Source of the DNA: Acinetobacter vivianii
GTDB taxonomy: Bacteria; Pseudomonadota; Gammaproteobacteria; Pseudomonadales; Moraxellaceae
Direction: 5' to 3'
Assembly: GCF_014635885.1 (NCBI RefSeq)
Contig: NZ_BMDR01000004.1
Coordinates: 62,001-126,000 of the forward strand
Length of the DNA: 64,000 nucleotides
Part shown: positions 46,245 to 54,508 of the stretch, one piece after another
Position numbering within the stretch: the first letter of the stretch is position 1
Layout: each line of letters starts with the position of its first letter
Program-made: the position numbers and the translations under genes
Notes under the pieces: model-generated
Seen by the model: the letters and a program-made list of their open reading frames with translations, nothing else
The model's database searches: none
What the model was told of the DNA's origin: nothing

Positions 46245-46379
46245 TTAGTGTGCACAGAAGGCTTGATTGAAATATTCAAACAGATCAGGTGTTTGAAACC
46301 AGATCAAGATTGAAAAACTGATTAAACAAAGCACAGATCCAATCAGTAAAATTTTAAAATTTCGTTCAATATTAGTCAT
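46245..46379 (-). CDS. Small membrane peptide coupled to the MFS gene (44 aa)
   Basis: Frame from ATG 46379 to TAA 46245-46247, below usual size cut-offs. It overlaps the end of the MFS gene by 8 nt (ATGACTAA) and has GAGG 9 nt upstream, so translation is probably coupled. The product starts MTNIERNFK, has one hydrophobic helix (about residues 9-28, ILLIGSVLCLISFSILIW) and ends FCAH. It could be a small subunit or regulator of the transporter; no family recognised. Confidence 0.7.
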   Translation of the reverse strand: MTNIERNFKILLIGSVLCLISFSILIWFQTPDLFEYFNQAFCAH

Positions 46380-47577
46380 GAATAACAGCCTCTTCATTTA
46401 CGAAAAGATGAATCACCACACCAAAAGCACTTAAAAGCAAACAGGCAAGCCAGATCATATTGTAGTTGCCTGCGAGATCGTGATTAACTCCACCTAACCA
46501 GCCACCAAAGAATGAGCCGATTTGATGGGTAAAAAACACAATGCCGCTCAACATTGATAAGTATTTTACTCCAAACATATTGGCAACAATACCATTGGTT
46601 AATGGCACGGTTGAGAGCCATAACAATCCCATGATGATCCCAAAGCTATAAACGGTAAATATACTGAGTGGTAATAACAGGAAGGCAATGATTGCGATAC
46701 CACGTAGCCCATACAGTAACATCAGCAGTTTAGGTTTTGAATAACGATCACCTAACCAGCCAGCTCCATAGGTCCCAACAATATTAAATAGACCCACCAG
46801 TGCCAAGAATATAGTGCCTGTGGTGGCATCAAAGCCATGGTCGATCAAATAACCCGGTAAATGCACACCTAGAAATACCACTTGGAAACCACAAACCAGA
46901 AAACCTAAGGATAACCACCAAAAAGGTTTGTGCTTGCTGGCAATTTCTAAAACCTGTTTAAAGCCGAGACTGGGTTGATTCAGTGCTTTCGGTGCTGTTG
47001 AAGTAGGGGATTTTAATAACCATGCCAAAGGAACAATGAATGCAATCGCGAATGCACTGACGAGGAGTGCGGAGGACCAGCCAATGCTTTTAAGTAGCAG
47101 CAAGGTTGATGGCAACATGATAAATTGACCGAATGACCCTGCCGCACTGGCAATCCCCATCACCATACTGCGTTTTTCTGGCGGGGCCGCACGACCTACG
47201 GCTGAAAGCAGCACGGTAAATGATGTTGCCGATAAGGCTAATCCAATCACAAGTCCCAAACTGAGATTAAGCAATAATCCTGTCGAGCTAAATGCCATCA
47301 TGATCAGGCCGATGGCATAGAGTAAACCACCTGCTGCAACCACTTTCTTGGTGCCATATTTATCTGCAATTGCGCCTGTGAAGGGCTGTGCTGCACCCCA
47401 AATCAGATTTTGTAAGGCGATGGCAAAACTAAAAATATGATGTCCCCAGCCAAATGCATCACTCATTGGGACAAGGTACAAGCCAAAGCCATGACGTACG
47501 CCGAGAGAAAGTGCAAGGATTAGTGCACTTCCGATCAACATATAAATCAACTGTTTCGAAAATTGTTGGTTTGACAT
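46372..47577 (-). CDS. Major facilitator superfamily transporter
   Basis: A 12-helix inner-membrane carrier of about 401 residues. The MFS cytoplasmic loop signature between helices 2 and 3 is seen as GAIADKYGTKKV (about 65-76). It resembles CynX/oxalate-formate antiporter-like members (RHGFGLYLVPM near the first helix). The substrate is unknown. Start ATG 47577 is chosen, but an ATG five codons upstream is possible; neither has a clear ribosome site. Its end overlaps a 44-aa membrane peptide gene. Confidence 0.85.
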   Translation of the reverse strand: MSNQQFSKQLIYMLIGSALILALSLGVRHGFGLYLVPMSDAFGWGHHIFSFAIALQNLIWGAAQPFTGAIADKYGTKKVVAAGGLLYAIGLIMMAFSSTGLLLNLSLGLVIGLALSATSFTVLLSAVGRAAPPEKRSMVMGIASAAGSFGQFIMLPSTLLLLKSIGWSSALLVSAFAIAFIVPLAWLLKSPTSTAPKALNQPSLGFKQVLEIASKHKPFWWLSLGFLVCGFQVVFLGVHLPGYLIDHGFDATTGTIFLALVGLFNIVGTYGAGWLGDRYSKPKLLMLLYGLRGIAIIAFLLLPLSIFTVYSFGIIMGLLWLSTVPLTNGIVANMFGVKYLSMLSGIVFFTHQIGSFFGGWLGGVNHDLAGNYNMIWLACLLLSAFGVVIHLFVNEEAVIHD

Positions 47578-47704
47578 TGTTGTTATGATCATAGAATAAG
47601 TGAAAAGTATTTTAAAATACTTCTGTTTATATTTCGATTCTAAAAAGCGATTAGAGTTCTATTCGTTGGAACAACTTGTTTCCCATTAAAAAATGTCAGG
47701 AAAT

Positions 47705-47733
47705 AAAAAAGCAGCTGGGATTGCTGCTTTTTT
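47705..47733 (-). terminator. Terminator of the OmpW-family gene
   Basis: Stem AAGCAGC / GCTGCTT with loop TGGGATT and A and T tracts. It lies after the minus-strand OmpW-like stop. Confidence 0.85.
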
Positions 47734-47747
47734 ATGAGTTAAAACGC

Positions 47748-48866
47748 TTAGAAACGATAGCCGACACCGACATAGGTGATTAATGGGTCGATATCAATTT
47801 TGGTATTGGCGCGGATCAACTCTTTGCCTGTATTACGATCAGTCACAGAGATTTTTGCTTCATTATTCATTTTTGAATAAGACACAGAACCAACGGCAAA
47901 CCAGTTTGGATTAAAGTCATAAGTTGCGCCTATAGTCATAATCGGAGCAAAGGTATCTGTTGCTTTGAGTTTCACGACTGGGTCAGCGGAAGAGGTTTTT
48001 CCATCTAAGGCTGCACCTGCTTTTCCATCATGAATGTTTTGAATCATATGACCAGCTTTGATTAAATCTGACTCAATCCCTGAGTTGATTTTTAAATCAT
48101 TGAAATAAGCATACATCACGCCAGCACCAACATAGGGGCGGAATTTATTAATGCCTGATTTGCCAAATTGATAATGTAGTTCTACAGCAGGTAACCATGC
48201 ACGTGCAGTGGCTGCTTTACTGCCTTGAGTCAGGTCAGTAATAAAAATATCTTGTTTTAAAGGGATATCTGCGCCTATTTGTCCAATTACCCCTCCAATG
48301 ATTCCACCTAGTGATGAACCATCATCAAGAGGGGTTGCTTTTCCTGAAAGTGGTGCGTAGATATTTCCTTTACCTTTAATGTCAACTTTAGGGGGTATCC
48401 CTGCTTTAATTTCTAAAGAAAGGTTATCTGTAAAATGATAGTTGGCCATAATACCAACAGTGTCTACGTCATCTGCTTCTAAACCTGTTCCCTGACTTTG
48501 CCAATTTGACAAACCATTAATTTGGGCTGTACCAGCCAGAGCTGCAGGTAAGGTATCTGTAAACTTATCTAGACCACTAATCGTTGTATGCCAAAATTTT
48601 CCATTTGGTTTACTTTGATCAATAGCATTAAGCACAGAGGTCGTTGAAACATCCCCAACTTTTGATTCAGTACCTTCAGCAACACTGGTATTAATATTAA
48701 CTGGATTTGCTGATCCTTGTGGCATGGCGTGCAGCCAACCAGCGGAAACCGAAAAACGCTTAAACCCATCACCATCTTTTAAACTAAAATAAGGTGAGTT
48801 TGCGAAAGTAATTGTTGGTAGGGCACATAAGCCTGTAAGCAGGCAAGCAAATGACTTCTTCATCAT
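47748..48866 (-). CDS. OmpW-family outer membrane protein, extended
   Basis: An outer-membrane beta-barrel of 372 residues with signal peptide ending ITFAN. OmpW-type features are FRPYVGAGVMYAYF, GATYDFNPNWFAVGSVSYSKM and the C-terminal ITYVGVGYRF. Usual OmpW is about 210 residues; the extra length lies mainly between residues 40-110 and 160-200 (low complexity, Gly/Ala/Ser, with D-P repeats) and would form long surface loops or a plug. Start MM at 48866 with GGAG upstream. OmpW channels take up small hydrophobic molecules. Confidence 0.82.
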   Translation of the reverse strand: MMKKSFACLLTGLCALPTITFANSPYFSLKDGDGFKRFSVSAGWLHAMPQGSANPVNINTSVAEGTESKVGDVSTTSVLNAIDQSKPNGKFWHTTISGLDKFTDTLPAALAGTAQINGLSNWQSQGTGLEADDVDTVGIMANYHFTDNLSLEIKAGIPPKVDIKGKGNIYAPLSGKATPLDDGSSLGGIIGGVIGQIGADIPLKQDIFITDLTQGSKAATARAWLPAVELHYQFGKSGINKFRPYVGAGVMYAYFNDLKINSGIESDLIKAGHMIQNIHDGKAGAALDGKTSSADPVVKLKATDTFAPIMTIGATYDFNPNWFAVGSVSYSKMNNEAKISVTDRNTGKELIRANTKIDIDPLITYVGVGYRF

Positions 48867-49021
48867 CTCGGGACTCCATGTCCTAAAGTTTGTAAGGATT
48901 TTTCTTGCGCCCACCATAACTCTTTTTTAAATCTGCTTTGTTTAGTTAAAATAAATAATTGTTATGCTTGTGAAATTTTTTGTTTAATTTAAATAAATTA
49001 ATGAAGGAATTATGAAGACAT

Positions 49022-49049
49022 AAAAAAAGCTACCAAAGTAGCTTTTTTT
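49022..49049 (-). terminator. Terminator of map
   Basis: AAAAAGCTAC / GTAGCTTTTT stem with loop CAAA and a long T tract on the minus strand, 22 nt after the map stop. Confidence 0.88.
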
Positions 49050-49070
49050 GAAAAAATTAAACAAAATAAA

Positions 49071-49895
49071 TTACATAAAACGAGACAAGTCTTCTTCAGG
49101 ACGTGCAGTTAAAACTTCGATGCCTGTTTTTGTTACCAAAATCGTATGTTCGTATTGAGCAGATAATTTGTGATCTTTAGTGACAACTGTCCATTTATCG
49201 CCTAAAAGCTTGGTTTGCCAAACACCTGCGTTAACCATTGGTTCAATTGTAAAGGTCATACCTGCTTCTAGACGCATACCTGTACCTTTTTGCCCATAAT
49301 GCAAAACTTGTGGTTCATCATGGAAGACATTGCCGATACCATGACCGCAATATTCTCGTACGACACTGAAACGCTCAGATTCAACATATTGTTGAATCGC
49401 ATAACCAACATCACCCAAGTATGAGCCGTCTTTTACAGTTGCCATACCGCGATACATCGCTTCTTGAGCGACTGAACACAAACGGTTTGCAAGAATAGAG
49501 GTTTCACCACCTACGATATACATCATGTTGGTGTCACCGTGATAACCATCTTTAATGACTGTTACATCAATATTAAGAATATCGCCGTTCTTTAAGATTT
49601 TATTTTCAGAAGGAATACCATGACAAACCACATGGTTGACCGAGGTACAAATAGAATGCTGGAAAGCAGGACGACCTGGCGCTGCGCCGTAACCTACACA
49701 AGCAGGAATTGCTTGTTGAACATTTTCAATGTGATTGCGACAGATTGTATCGAGTTCTAGTGTGCTCACACCCGCTTTAATATGCGGTTTAATCATGTCT
49801 AGAACTTCAGCCGCCAATTTGCCAGCAACACGCATCTTTTCAATTTCTTCAGGTGTTTTGATTAATCGACGAGGGGCTGTATAAGTTGTATTCAT
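49071..49895 (-). CDS. map: Methionine aminopeptidase, type I
   Basis: Removes the initiator Met from new proteins, 274 residues. The five metal ligands fit: Asp in NIDVTVIKDGYHGDTN (two Asp), His in GHGIGNVFHDEP, Glu in TIEPMV and Glu near YEHTILVT. It is divergent from rpsB, a common arrangement in gammaproteobacteria, and shares the upstream region 49896-50110. Confidence 0.96.
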   Translation of the reverse strand: MNTTYTAPRRLIKTPEEIEKMRVAGKLAAEVLDMIKPHIKAGVSTLELDTICRNHIENVQQAIPACVGYGAAPGRPAFQHSICTSVNHVVCHGIPSENKILKNGDILNIDVTVIKDGYHGDTNMMYIVGGETSILANRLCSVAQEAMYRGMATVKDGSYLGDVGYAIQQYVESERFSVVREYCGHGIGNVFHDEPQVLHYGQKGTGMRLEAGMTFTIEPMVNAGVWQTKLLGDKWTVVTKDHKLSAQYEHTILVTKTGIEVLTARPEEDLSRFM

Positions 49896-50016
49896 GATCT
49901 CTAAAAACTTTTGGTAATTTGCAAGCGTCTATGGTATAAATAGCCGCCTATTTTATCAAATGCTTTTCGTGAATATATTTTACGAAATTATCTGATAATA
50001 ATAGTCGTAAAAAAAA

Positions 50017-50092
50017 TCCGCACATATATCGACACATTACTCTGGGTGCCTAGCAATAGGTGGAGAATGCGGATATATGGAGGCCTAACCCA
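50017..50092 (+). promoter_or_regulatory. rpsB (S2) leader with pseudoknot potential
   Basis: Two helices cross: CATATATC (50023-50030) with GATATATG (50072-50079), and TGGGT...GCCT (50043-50051) with AGGC...ACCCA (50081-50092, with CTA bulged). The order 5'S1-5'S2-3'S1-3'S2 is an H-type pseudoknot, ending 6 nt before the ribosome site AAGG (50099-50102). An alternative pairing is TCCGCA (50017-50022) with TGCGGA (50068-50073). Leader-mediated S2 autoregulation is known in E. coli; the structure here is read from complementarity. Confidence 0.65.
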
Positions 50093-50110
50093 AACTTTAA
50101 GGTAAAGAAA

Positions 50111-50863
50111 ATGGCAGATTACAACGTAAGCATGCGCGACCTTCTTCAAGCAGGCGCACACTTTGGTCACCAAACTCGTTTCTGGAACCCAAAAATGCGT
50201 CAATACATTTTTGGCGCGCGTAACAAAATTCACATCATTAACCTTGAGCACACTGTTCCTGCGTTAAATGATGCTTTGAACTTCGTTAACAACCTAGCGA
50301 GCAAAAAGAACAAAGTATTATTCGTTGGTACAAAACGAGCTGCTTCTAACATCATCCGTGAACAAGCTCAACGCGCTGGTCAACCATATGTAGATCACCG
50401 TTGGTTAGGTGGTATGTTGACGAACTGGAAAACACTTCGCCAATCTATCAACCGTTTAAAAGATCTTCAAACTCAATCTCAAGACGGTACTTTTGCTAAG
50501 CTTACTAAACGTGAAGCTTTAGAGCGTACTCGTGAGATGGAAAAACTTGAACGTGCTTTAGGCGGCGTTAAAAACATGGGTGGTTTACCTGACGCATTAT
50601 TTGTAATCGACGTTGATCACGAAGCGATTGCAATCAAAGAAGCGAAAAACTTAGGTATTCCTGTAATCGGTATCGTTGATACAAACTCTAACCCAGACAA
50701 CGTTGATTACGTTATTCCGGGTAACGACGATGCGATCCGTGCAGTAACTTTGTATGCTTCTGCTATGGCTGATGCGATTCTTGCTGGTAAAGAATATGCT
50801 CAATCACAAGCAAATGCACAAGCAAAAGGCGACGACGCTGCTAAAGACGCTTCTGAGGCTTAA
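50111..50863 (+). CDS. rpsB: 30S ribosomal protein S2
   Basis: A 250-residue S2: [22 protein letters not shown] at the start, then [37 protein letters not shown] and [23 protein letters not shown]. Start ATG 50111 with AAGG 8 nt upstream. It is first in the rpsB-tsf operon. Its leader can form a pseudoknot that could allow S2 feedback control. Confidence 0.98.
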   Translation: MADYNVSMRDLLQAGAHFGHQTRFWNPKMRQYIFGARNKIHIINLEHTVPALNDALNFVNNLASKKNKVLFVGTKRAASNIIREQAQRAGQPYVDHRWLGGMLTNWKTLRQSINRLKDLQTQSQDGTFAKLTKREALERTREMEKLERALGGVKNMGGLPDALFVIDVDHEAIAIKEAKNLGIPVIGIVDTNSNPDNVDYVIPGNDDAIRAVTLYASAMADAILAGKEYAQSQANAQAKGDDAAKDASEA

Positions 50864-50930
50864 TGCGTTTTGACGCAAGCTTGTCATTTTTGCGACATGT
50901 AATGGTGGCAGATTAAAGCGTCGAGATTGC

Positions 50931-50961
50931 AAACGGCCCAGAGATTCTTTGGGCCGTTTTT
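50931..50961 (+). terminator. Terminator/attenuator between rpsB and tsf
   Basis: Stem ACGGCCCA / TGGGCCGT with loop GAGATTCTT, followed by T5. It lies within the operon, 68 nt after rpsB and 40 nt before tsf, so partial termination may set the S2:EF-Ts ratio. A similar intergenic terminator is known in E. coli rpsB-tsf. Confidence 0.75.
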
Positions 50962-51001
50962 GTTGAACAGATTTATTTTCTACCGATTTTAGGAGATCAA
51001 C

Positions 51002-51877
51002 ATGACTGCAGTTACTGCGAGCATGGTAAAAGAATTACGTGACCGTACTGGTCTTGCAATGATGGAATGCAAAAAAGCATTAACAGAAGCAGACGGTGAC
51101 ATCGAACTTGCGATTGATAACCTTCGTAAATCAGGTCAAGCAAAAGCTGCTAAAAAAGCAGGTAACATTGCTGCTGATGGTGCGATCACTATCATCCAAA
51201 ACGGTAACAAAGCAATCCTTGTTGAAGTTAACTGTCAAACTGACTTCGTTGCTAAAGACGAAAACTTCAAAAACTTCTCTGATAAAGTTGCAACTGCTGC
51301 ACTTGCTGCAAATGAAACTGATGCTGCGAAAATTGCTGAACTTAAGCTTGAAGACGGTGCGACTGTAGAAGAAGCTCGTGTTGCGCTTGTTCAAAAAATC
51401 GGTGAAAACATTCAAGTTCGTCGCGCTCAAATCGTTGAAGGCGAAAACTTGGCTATTTACAAGCACGGTTTAAAAATCGGTGTTGTTGTTTCTTACACAG
51501 GTGATGCTGACACTGGTAAAGGTATTGCAATGCACGTTGCTGCGTTCAACCCAGTTGCAGTAAATGCAGAAGCTGTTCCAGCTGACTTGATCGCTAAAGA
51601 GAAAGAAATTGCTGAAGCGAAAGCGTTAGAATCTGGTAAGCCAGCGAACATCGTTGAGAAAATGGTAACTGGTTCAGTTGAAAAATACTTGAACGAAGTT
51701 GCTCTTGATCGTCAAATGTATGTTATCGACAACGACAAGAAAGTTGCTGACGTATTGAAAGCGACTGGTACTGTTGTAGCTCAATTCGTTCGTTTCGAAG
51801 TGGGTGAAGGTATTGAGAAGAAAGCTGAAATGAGCTTTGCAGAAGAAGTTGCTGCTGCTCAAGCTGCTGCGAAGTAA
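51002..51877 (+). CDS. tsf: Elongation factor Ts
   Basis: The nucleotide exchange factor for EF-Tu, 291 residues. The N-terminal UBA-like domain ([25 protein letters not shown]) and the TDFVAK motif in [14 protein letters not shown] contacting EF-Tu are present. The codon bias is strong, as expected of a highly expressed gene. A GGAGATCAAC ribosome site precedes the ATG. It shares transcripts with rpsB through the intergenic attenuator. Confidence 0.97.
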   Translation: MTAVTASMVKELRDRTGLAMMECKKALTEADGDIELAIDNLRKSGQAKAAKKAGNIAADGAITIIQNGNKAILVEVNCQTDFVAKDENFKNFSDKVATAALAANETDAAKIAELKLEDGATVEEARVALVQKIGENIQVRRAQIVEGENLAIYKHGLKIGVVVSYTGDADTGKGIAMHVAAFNPVAVNAEAVPADLIAKEKEIAEAKALESGKPANIVEKMVTGSVEKYLNEVALDRQMYVIDNDKKVADVLKATGTVVAQFVRFEVGEGIEKKAEMSFAEEVAAAQAAAK

Positions 51878-51889
51878 TTCGTATCTTCT

Positions 51890-51921
51890 AAAAAAACCCA
51901 GTCATTTTGACTGGGTTTTTT
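51890..51921 (+). terminator. Terminator of tsf
   Basis: Stem AACCCAGTCA / TGACTGGGTT with loop TTT, followed by T residues. Confidence 0.9.
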
Positions 51922-51931
51922 ATTGCTTACT

Positions 51932-51961
51932 AAAAAGCCCACTTCGTAAATGGGCTTTTTT
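51932..51961 (-). terminator. Terminator of the NlpE-like gene
   Basis: Stem AGCCCA / TGGGCT with a long loop CTTCGTAAA, A5 and T6 flanks, 14 nt after the NlpE-like stop on the minus strand. Confidence 0.75.
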
Positions 51962-51974
51962 AATTATTTAAGGC

Positions 51975-52451
51975 TTAGTCAGCTTCTTTTTTAAGCTCGT
52001 ATTTGCTTGCCAATTCACCTGTAATTTCTTTACCTTCTGTATCTAAAGCTTTTAGATAACCTTCAGCAACGAAATATTTACGGCCATCACCAGCTTTATC
52101 CAATGTAATTACTGATGTGTTTGTAGTATCAAAGGCGAAGCTACCTTTACTTTCGAATGCTTTACCGTCGCCTTTACCTAAATATTTTTCTTTTAACTCA
52201 AAGGTCTTGTCTTGATTCAGTTCAAGTTCAGTCTCAATGCCTTCACAGTCAGCGCATGGTAGTACGCCTTTGTAGGTACCATTCCAGTCCAGAGAGTTTT
52301 CTGCTGTATGCGCGCTATCAACAGCTTCATGCGTTGTTTCTGTTGTAGTCGCTGCTGGTGGAGTTTGCTCGTCAGTTTTTGGTGTTTCAGCCTTGTTACA
52401 TGCCACAAGGAAAATAGACGCTAGAGAAATGGCAATAATTGATTTTTTCAT
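51975..52451 (-). CDS. NlpE-like outer membrane lipoprotein
   Basis: A 158-residue lipoprotein with lipobox LVAC and a Thr/Glu-rich linker (residues 20-50), then an NlpE N-terminal-type domain: WNGTYKGVLPCADCEGIETEL with the CxxC motif, and the later VAEGYLKALD strand. In E. coli NlpE reports surface contact and envelope stress to Cpx and carries copper-linked Cys. Here only the N-terminal domain is present. The neighbours (ribosomal genes) do not help. Confidence 0.85.
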   Translation of the reverse strand: MKKSIIAISLASIFLVACNKAETPKTDEQTPPAATTTETTHEAVDSAHTAENSLDWNGTYKGVLPCADCEGIETELELNQDKTFELKEKYLGKGDGKAFESKGSFAFDTTNTSVITLDKAGDGRKYFVAEGYLKALDTEGKEITGELASKYELKKEAD

Positions 52452-52562
52452 CTTGGATATAACCTTATTCGAAAGTATTAATATCCAAGTTATTAGATTT
52501 TAAAAAGAAATGGAAGTAAGGGAATGTAAGGGTTGTTTAACCTTTGGTAAAGCAAGACAAGT

Positions 52563-52688
52563 TTAACCTTGTCTTGCCTTGAAGCGGGGATTTGATTTGC
52601 AGATGACAAATAGCTTGCCGCGACGTTTCACAATCTGACAATCAGCACTACGGCGTTTGGCGCTTTTAAGGGATGAGCACACTTTCAT
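52563..52688 (-). CDS. rpmJ: 50S ribosomal protein L36, zinc-independent paralogue
   Basis: A 41-residue protein starting [13 protein letters not shown] and ending FKARQG. It has the YkgO (C-minus) pattern: [10 protein letters not shown] and ICKSNPRF in place of the zinc-binding CxxC and C/H residues of normal L36, so it needs no zinc. ATG 52688 with GGAG upstream. A Zur-like box lies 23 nt upstream, so it should replace zinc-binding L36 when zinc is scarce. It is below usual ORF cut-offs. Confidence 0.9.
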   Translation of the reverse strand: MKVCSSLKSAKRRSADCQIVKRRGKLFVICKSNPRFKARQG

Positions 52689-52710
52689 TTTTGATTCTCC
52701 GAATTTAATG

Positions 52711-52731
52711 TAATGTTATAATATTACATTA
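52711..52731. promoter_or_regulatory. Zur-type operator upstream of rpmJ
   Basis: TGTTATA-A-TATTACA (52714-52728) is one base off the Zur consensus TGTTATA-N-TATAACA; with the flanking TAA/TTA the palindrome is 21 bp with 9 of 10 arm positions matched. It begins 23 nt before the L36 start codon. Confidence 0.8.
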
Positions 52732-52801
52732 AAGTAGGTGTGTAAAGTTTGTCATCCTTGATGTGTGAGAGGGGATTGTGAAAGATATAAGTATCAGAAA
52801 T

Positions 52802-52835
52802 AAAAAAGCCCTTATCTTTCGATAAGGGCTTTTTT
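52802..52835 (-). terminator. Terminator of tRNA-Gly
   Basis: Stem AAGCCCTTATC / GATAAGGGCTT with TTTC loop and A and T tracts, right after the tRNA on the minus strand. Confidence 0.9.
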
Positions 52836-52840
52836 GAATT

Positions 52841-52916
<76 letters not shown>

Positions 52917-52978
52917 AATAGGACGCATTATAGAGAGTTTCATTCAGCTGTCAACTCTCTGGCATGCTAAGTGTTGAA

Positions 52979-54400
52979 TTAATCAGCACGTCTCCAGATT
53001 GTTCCTTGACGTGTATCTTCCAAAATCACACCCTGATCCAATAAAGATTGGCGAATACCGTCGGCTTTGGCAAAGTCTTTGGCTTTTTTCGCATCAACAC
53101 GTTGCTGGATAAAATCTTCAATTTCAGCATCTGAAAGCGCTAGCGCTTCCTGACCAATATCTGATTTGAGGAAGTCATCAACATCATGCTGAACCAAGCC
53201 AAGAATGTCAGTTAAATGGCGTAGGGTAGAGTAAAGAAGCGTGGCTTGTTCAGCTTGTTCTTCTTTGACTGCACGGTTCAGTTCCTTATTGAGTTCAAAC
53301 AGGACTGCCATTGCTTCAGCAGTATTGAAGTCGTCGCGCATCGCATTATTAAAACGCTCAACAAAGTGCTGCTCTAACGTCTCAGTGGTTTTTTGACCAT
53401 AGACTTGCTGATAGGCTTTAAAAGAGTGATAGAAACGGCTAAGTGCTGTTTTCGCTTCTTTTAAGGCCACATCAGAGAAGTTAACTGGACTACGGTAGTG
53501 CGATGACACGATGAAGTAGCGAATCACTTCTGGATGGAATTTTTCCATCACATCACGGATGGTGAAGAAGTTGCCTAAAGATTTAGACATTTTCTCGCCA
53601 TCAACGTTGATGAAGCCCACATGCATCCAGTAATTAACATATTGTTCGCCAGTCGATGCTTCACTTTGGGCGATTTCATTTTCATGGTGTGGGAACATCA
53701 GATCTGAACCACCACCATGAATATCGAAATGATTGCCTAGGCAGCAAGTCGACATTGCAGAACATTCAATATGCCAGCCTGGACGGCCATTGCCCCAAGG
53801 TGAAGCCCAAGCCGGTTCATTTTCTTTGGCATGTTTCCAAAGCACAAAGTCAAATGGATGTTTCTTTTCAACTTCAACATCAACACGCTCAGATGCACCC
53901 GCTTGCATATCTTCCAGTTTACGACCAGATAGACGACCATATTTATCGAATTTACTGACTTCAAAATAAACATCGCCATTGCTAGACGGATAAGCAGCAC
54001 CTTTATCAACCAAGGTGTTAATCATGCTTTGCATCTGATCAATATATTCAGTTGCTTTTGGCGCTTCATCAGGTGCAGCACAGCCCAAGTTTGCTGCGTC
54101 TTCATTCATGGCATCGATAAAACGTGTAGTGAGTTGCTGAATGCTCTCACCATTTTCATTGGCACGTGCAATGATTTTGTCATCGATGTCGGTGATGTTA
54201 CGGATATAGCGAACTTTCCAGCCCTGACTACGCAAGAAGCGAATGATGTAGTCAAATGCAACCATAACTCGAGCGTGCCCGATATGACAGTAATCATAAA
54301 CAGTCATACCACACACATACATATCAATTTGACCTTCTGTGCGTGGGACAAATTCAACTTTTTTACGTTGCTCAGAATTATATAGAACAAAAGGTTGCAT
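52979..54400 (-). CDS. cysS: Cysteinyl-tRNA synthetase
   Basis: A class I synthetase of 473 residues. The HIGH motif is in [18 protein letters not shown] in [11 protein letters not shown], and the zinc ligands are in CGMTVYD (Cys), SAMSTCCLG (Cys) and [10 protein letters not shown] (His, Glu). DALR anticodon-binding region near 350-410. Start ATG 54400 is chosen over a TTG four codons upstream. It is monocistronic after an unmarked gap; tRNA-Gly lies downstream. Confidence 0.97.
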   Translation of the reverse strand: MQPFVLYNSEQRKKVEFVPRTEGQIDMYVCGMTVYDYCHIGHARVMVAFDYIIRFLRSQGWKVRYIRNITDIDDKIIARANENGESIQQLTTRFIDAMNEDAANLGCAAPDEAPKATEYIDQMQSMINTLVDKGAAYPSSNGDVYFEVSKFDKYGRLSGRKLEDMQAGASERVDVEVEKKHPFDFVLWKHAKENEPAWASPWGNGRPGWHIECSAMSTCCLGNHFDIHGGGSDLMFPHHENEIAQSEASTGEQYVNYWMHVGFINVDGEKMSKSLGNFFTIRDVMEKFHPEVIRYFIVSSHYRSPVNFSDVALKEAKTALSRFYHSFKAYQQVYGQKTTETLEQHFVERFNNAMRDDFNTAEAMAVLFELNKELNRAVKEEQAEQATLLYSTLRHLTDILGLVQHDVDDFLKSDIGQEALALSDAEIEDFIQQRVDAKKAKDFAKADGIRQSLLDQGVILEDTRQGTIWRRAD

Positions 54401-54508
54401 AAGGGTTTTCAAACACTCTACAAAAATCGTTATTCATCATAACGTATGCACCATATTTCATAAAGTTATCAGTAGAAAAAAGATGGTTTTGGTTTGCAAT
54501 ATTTTTCG

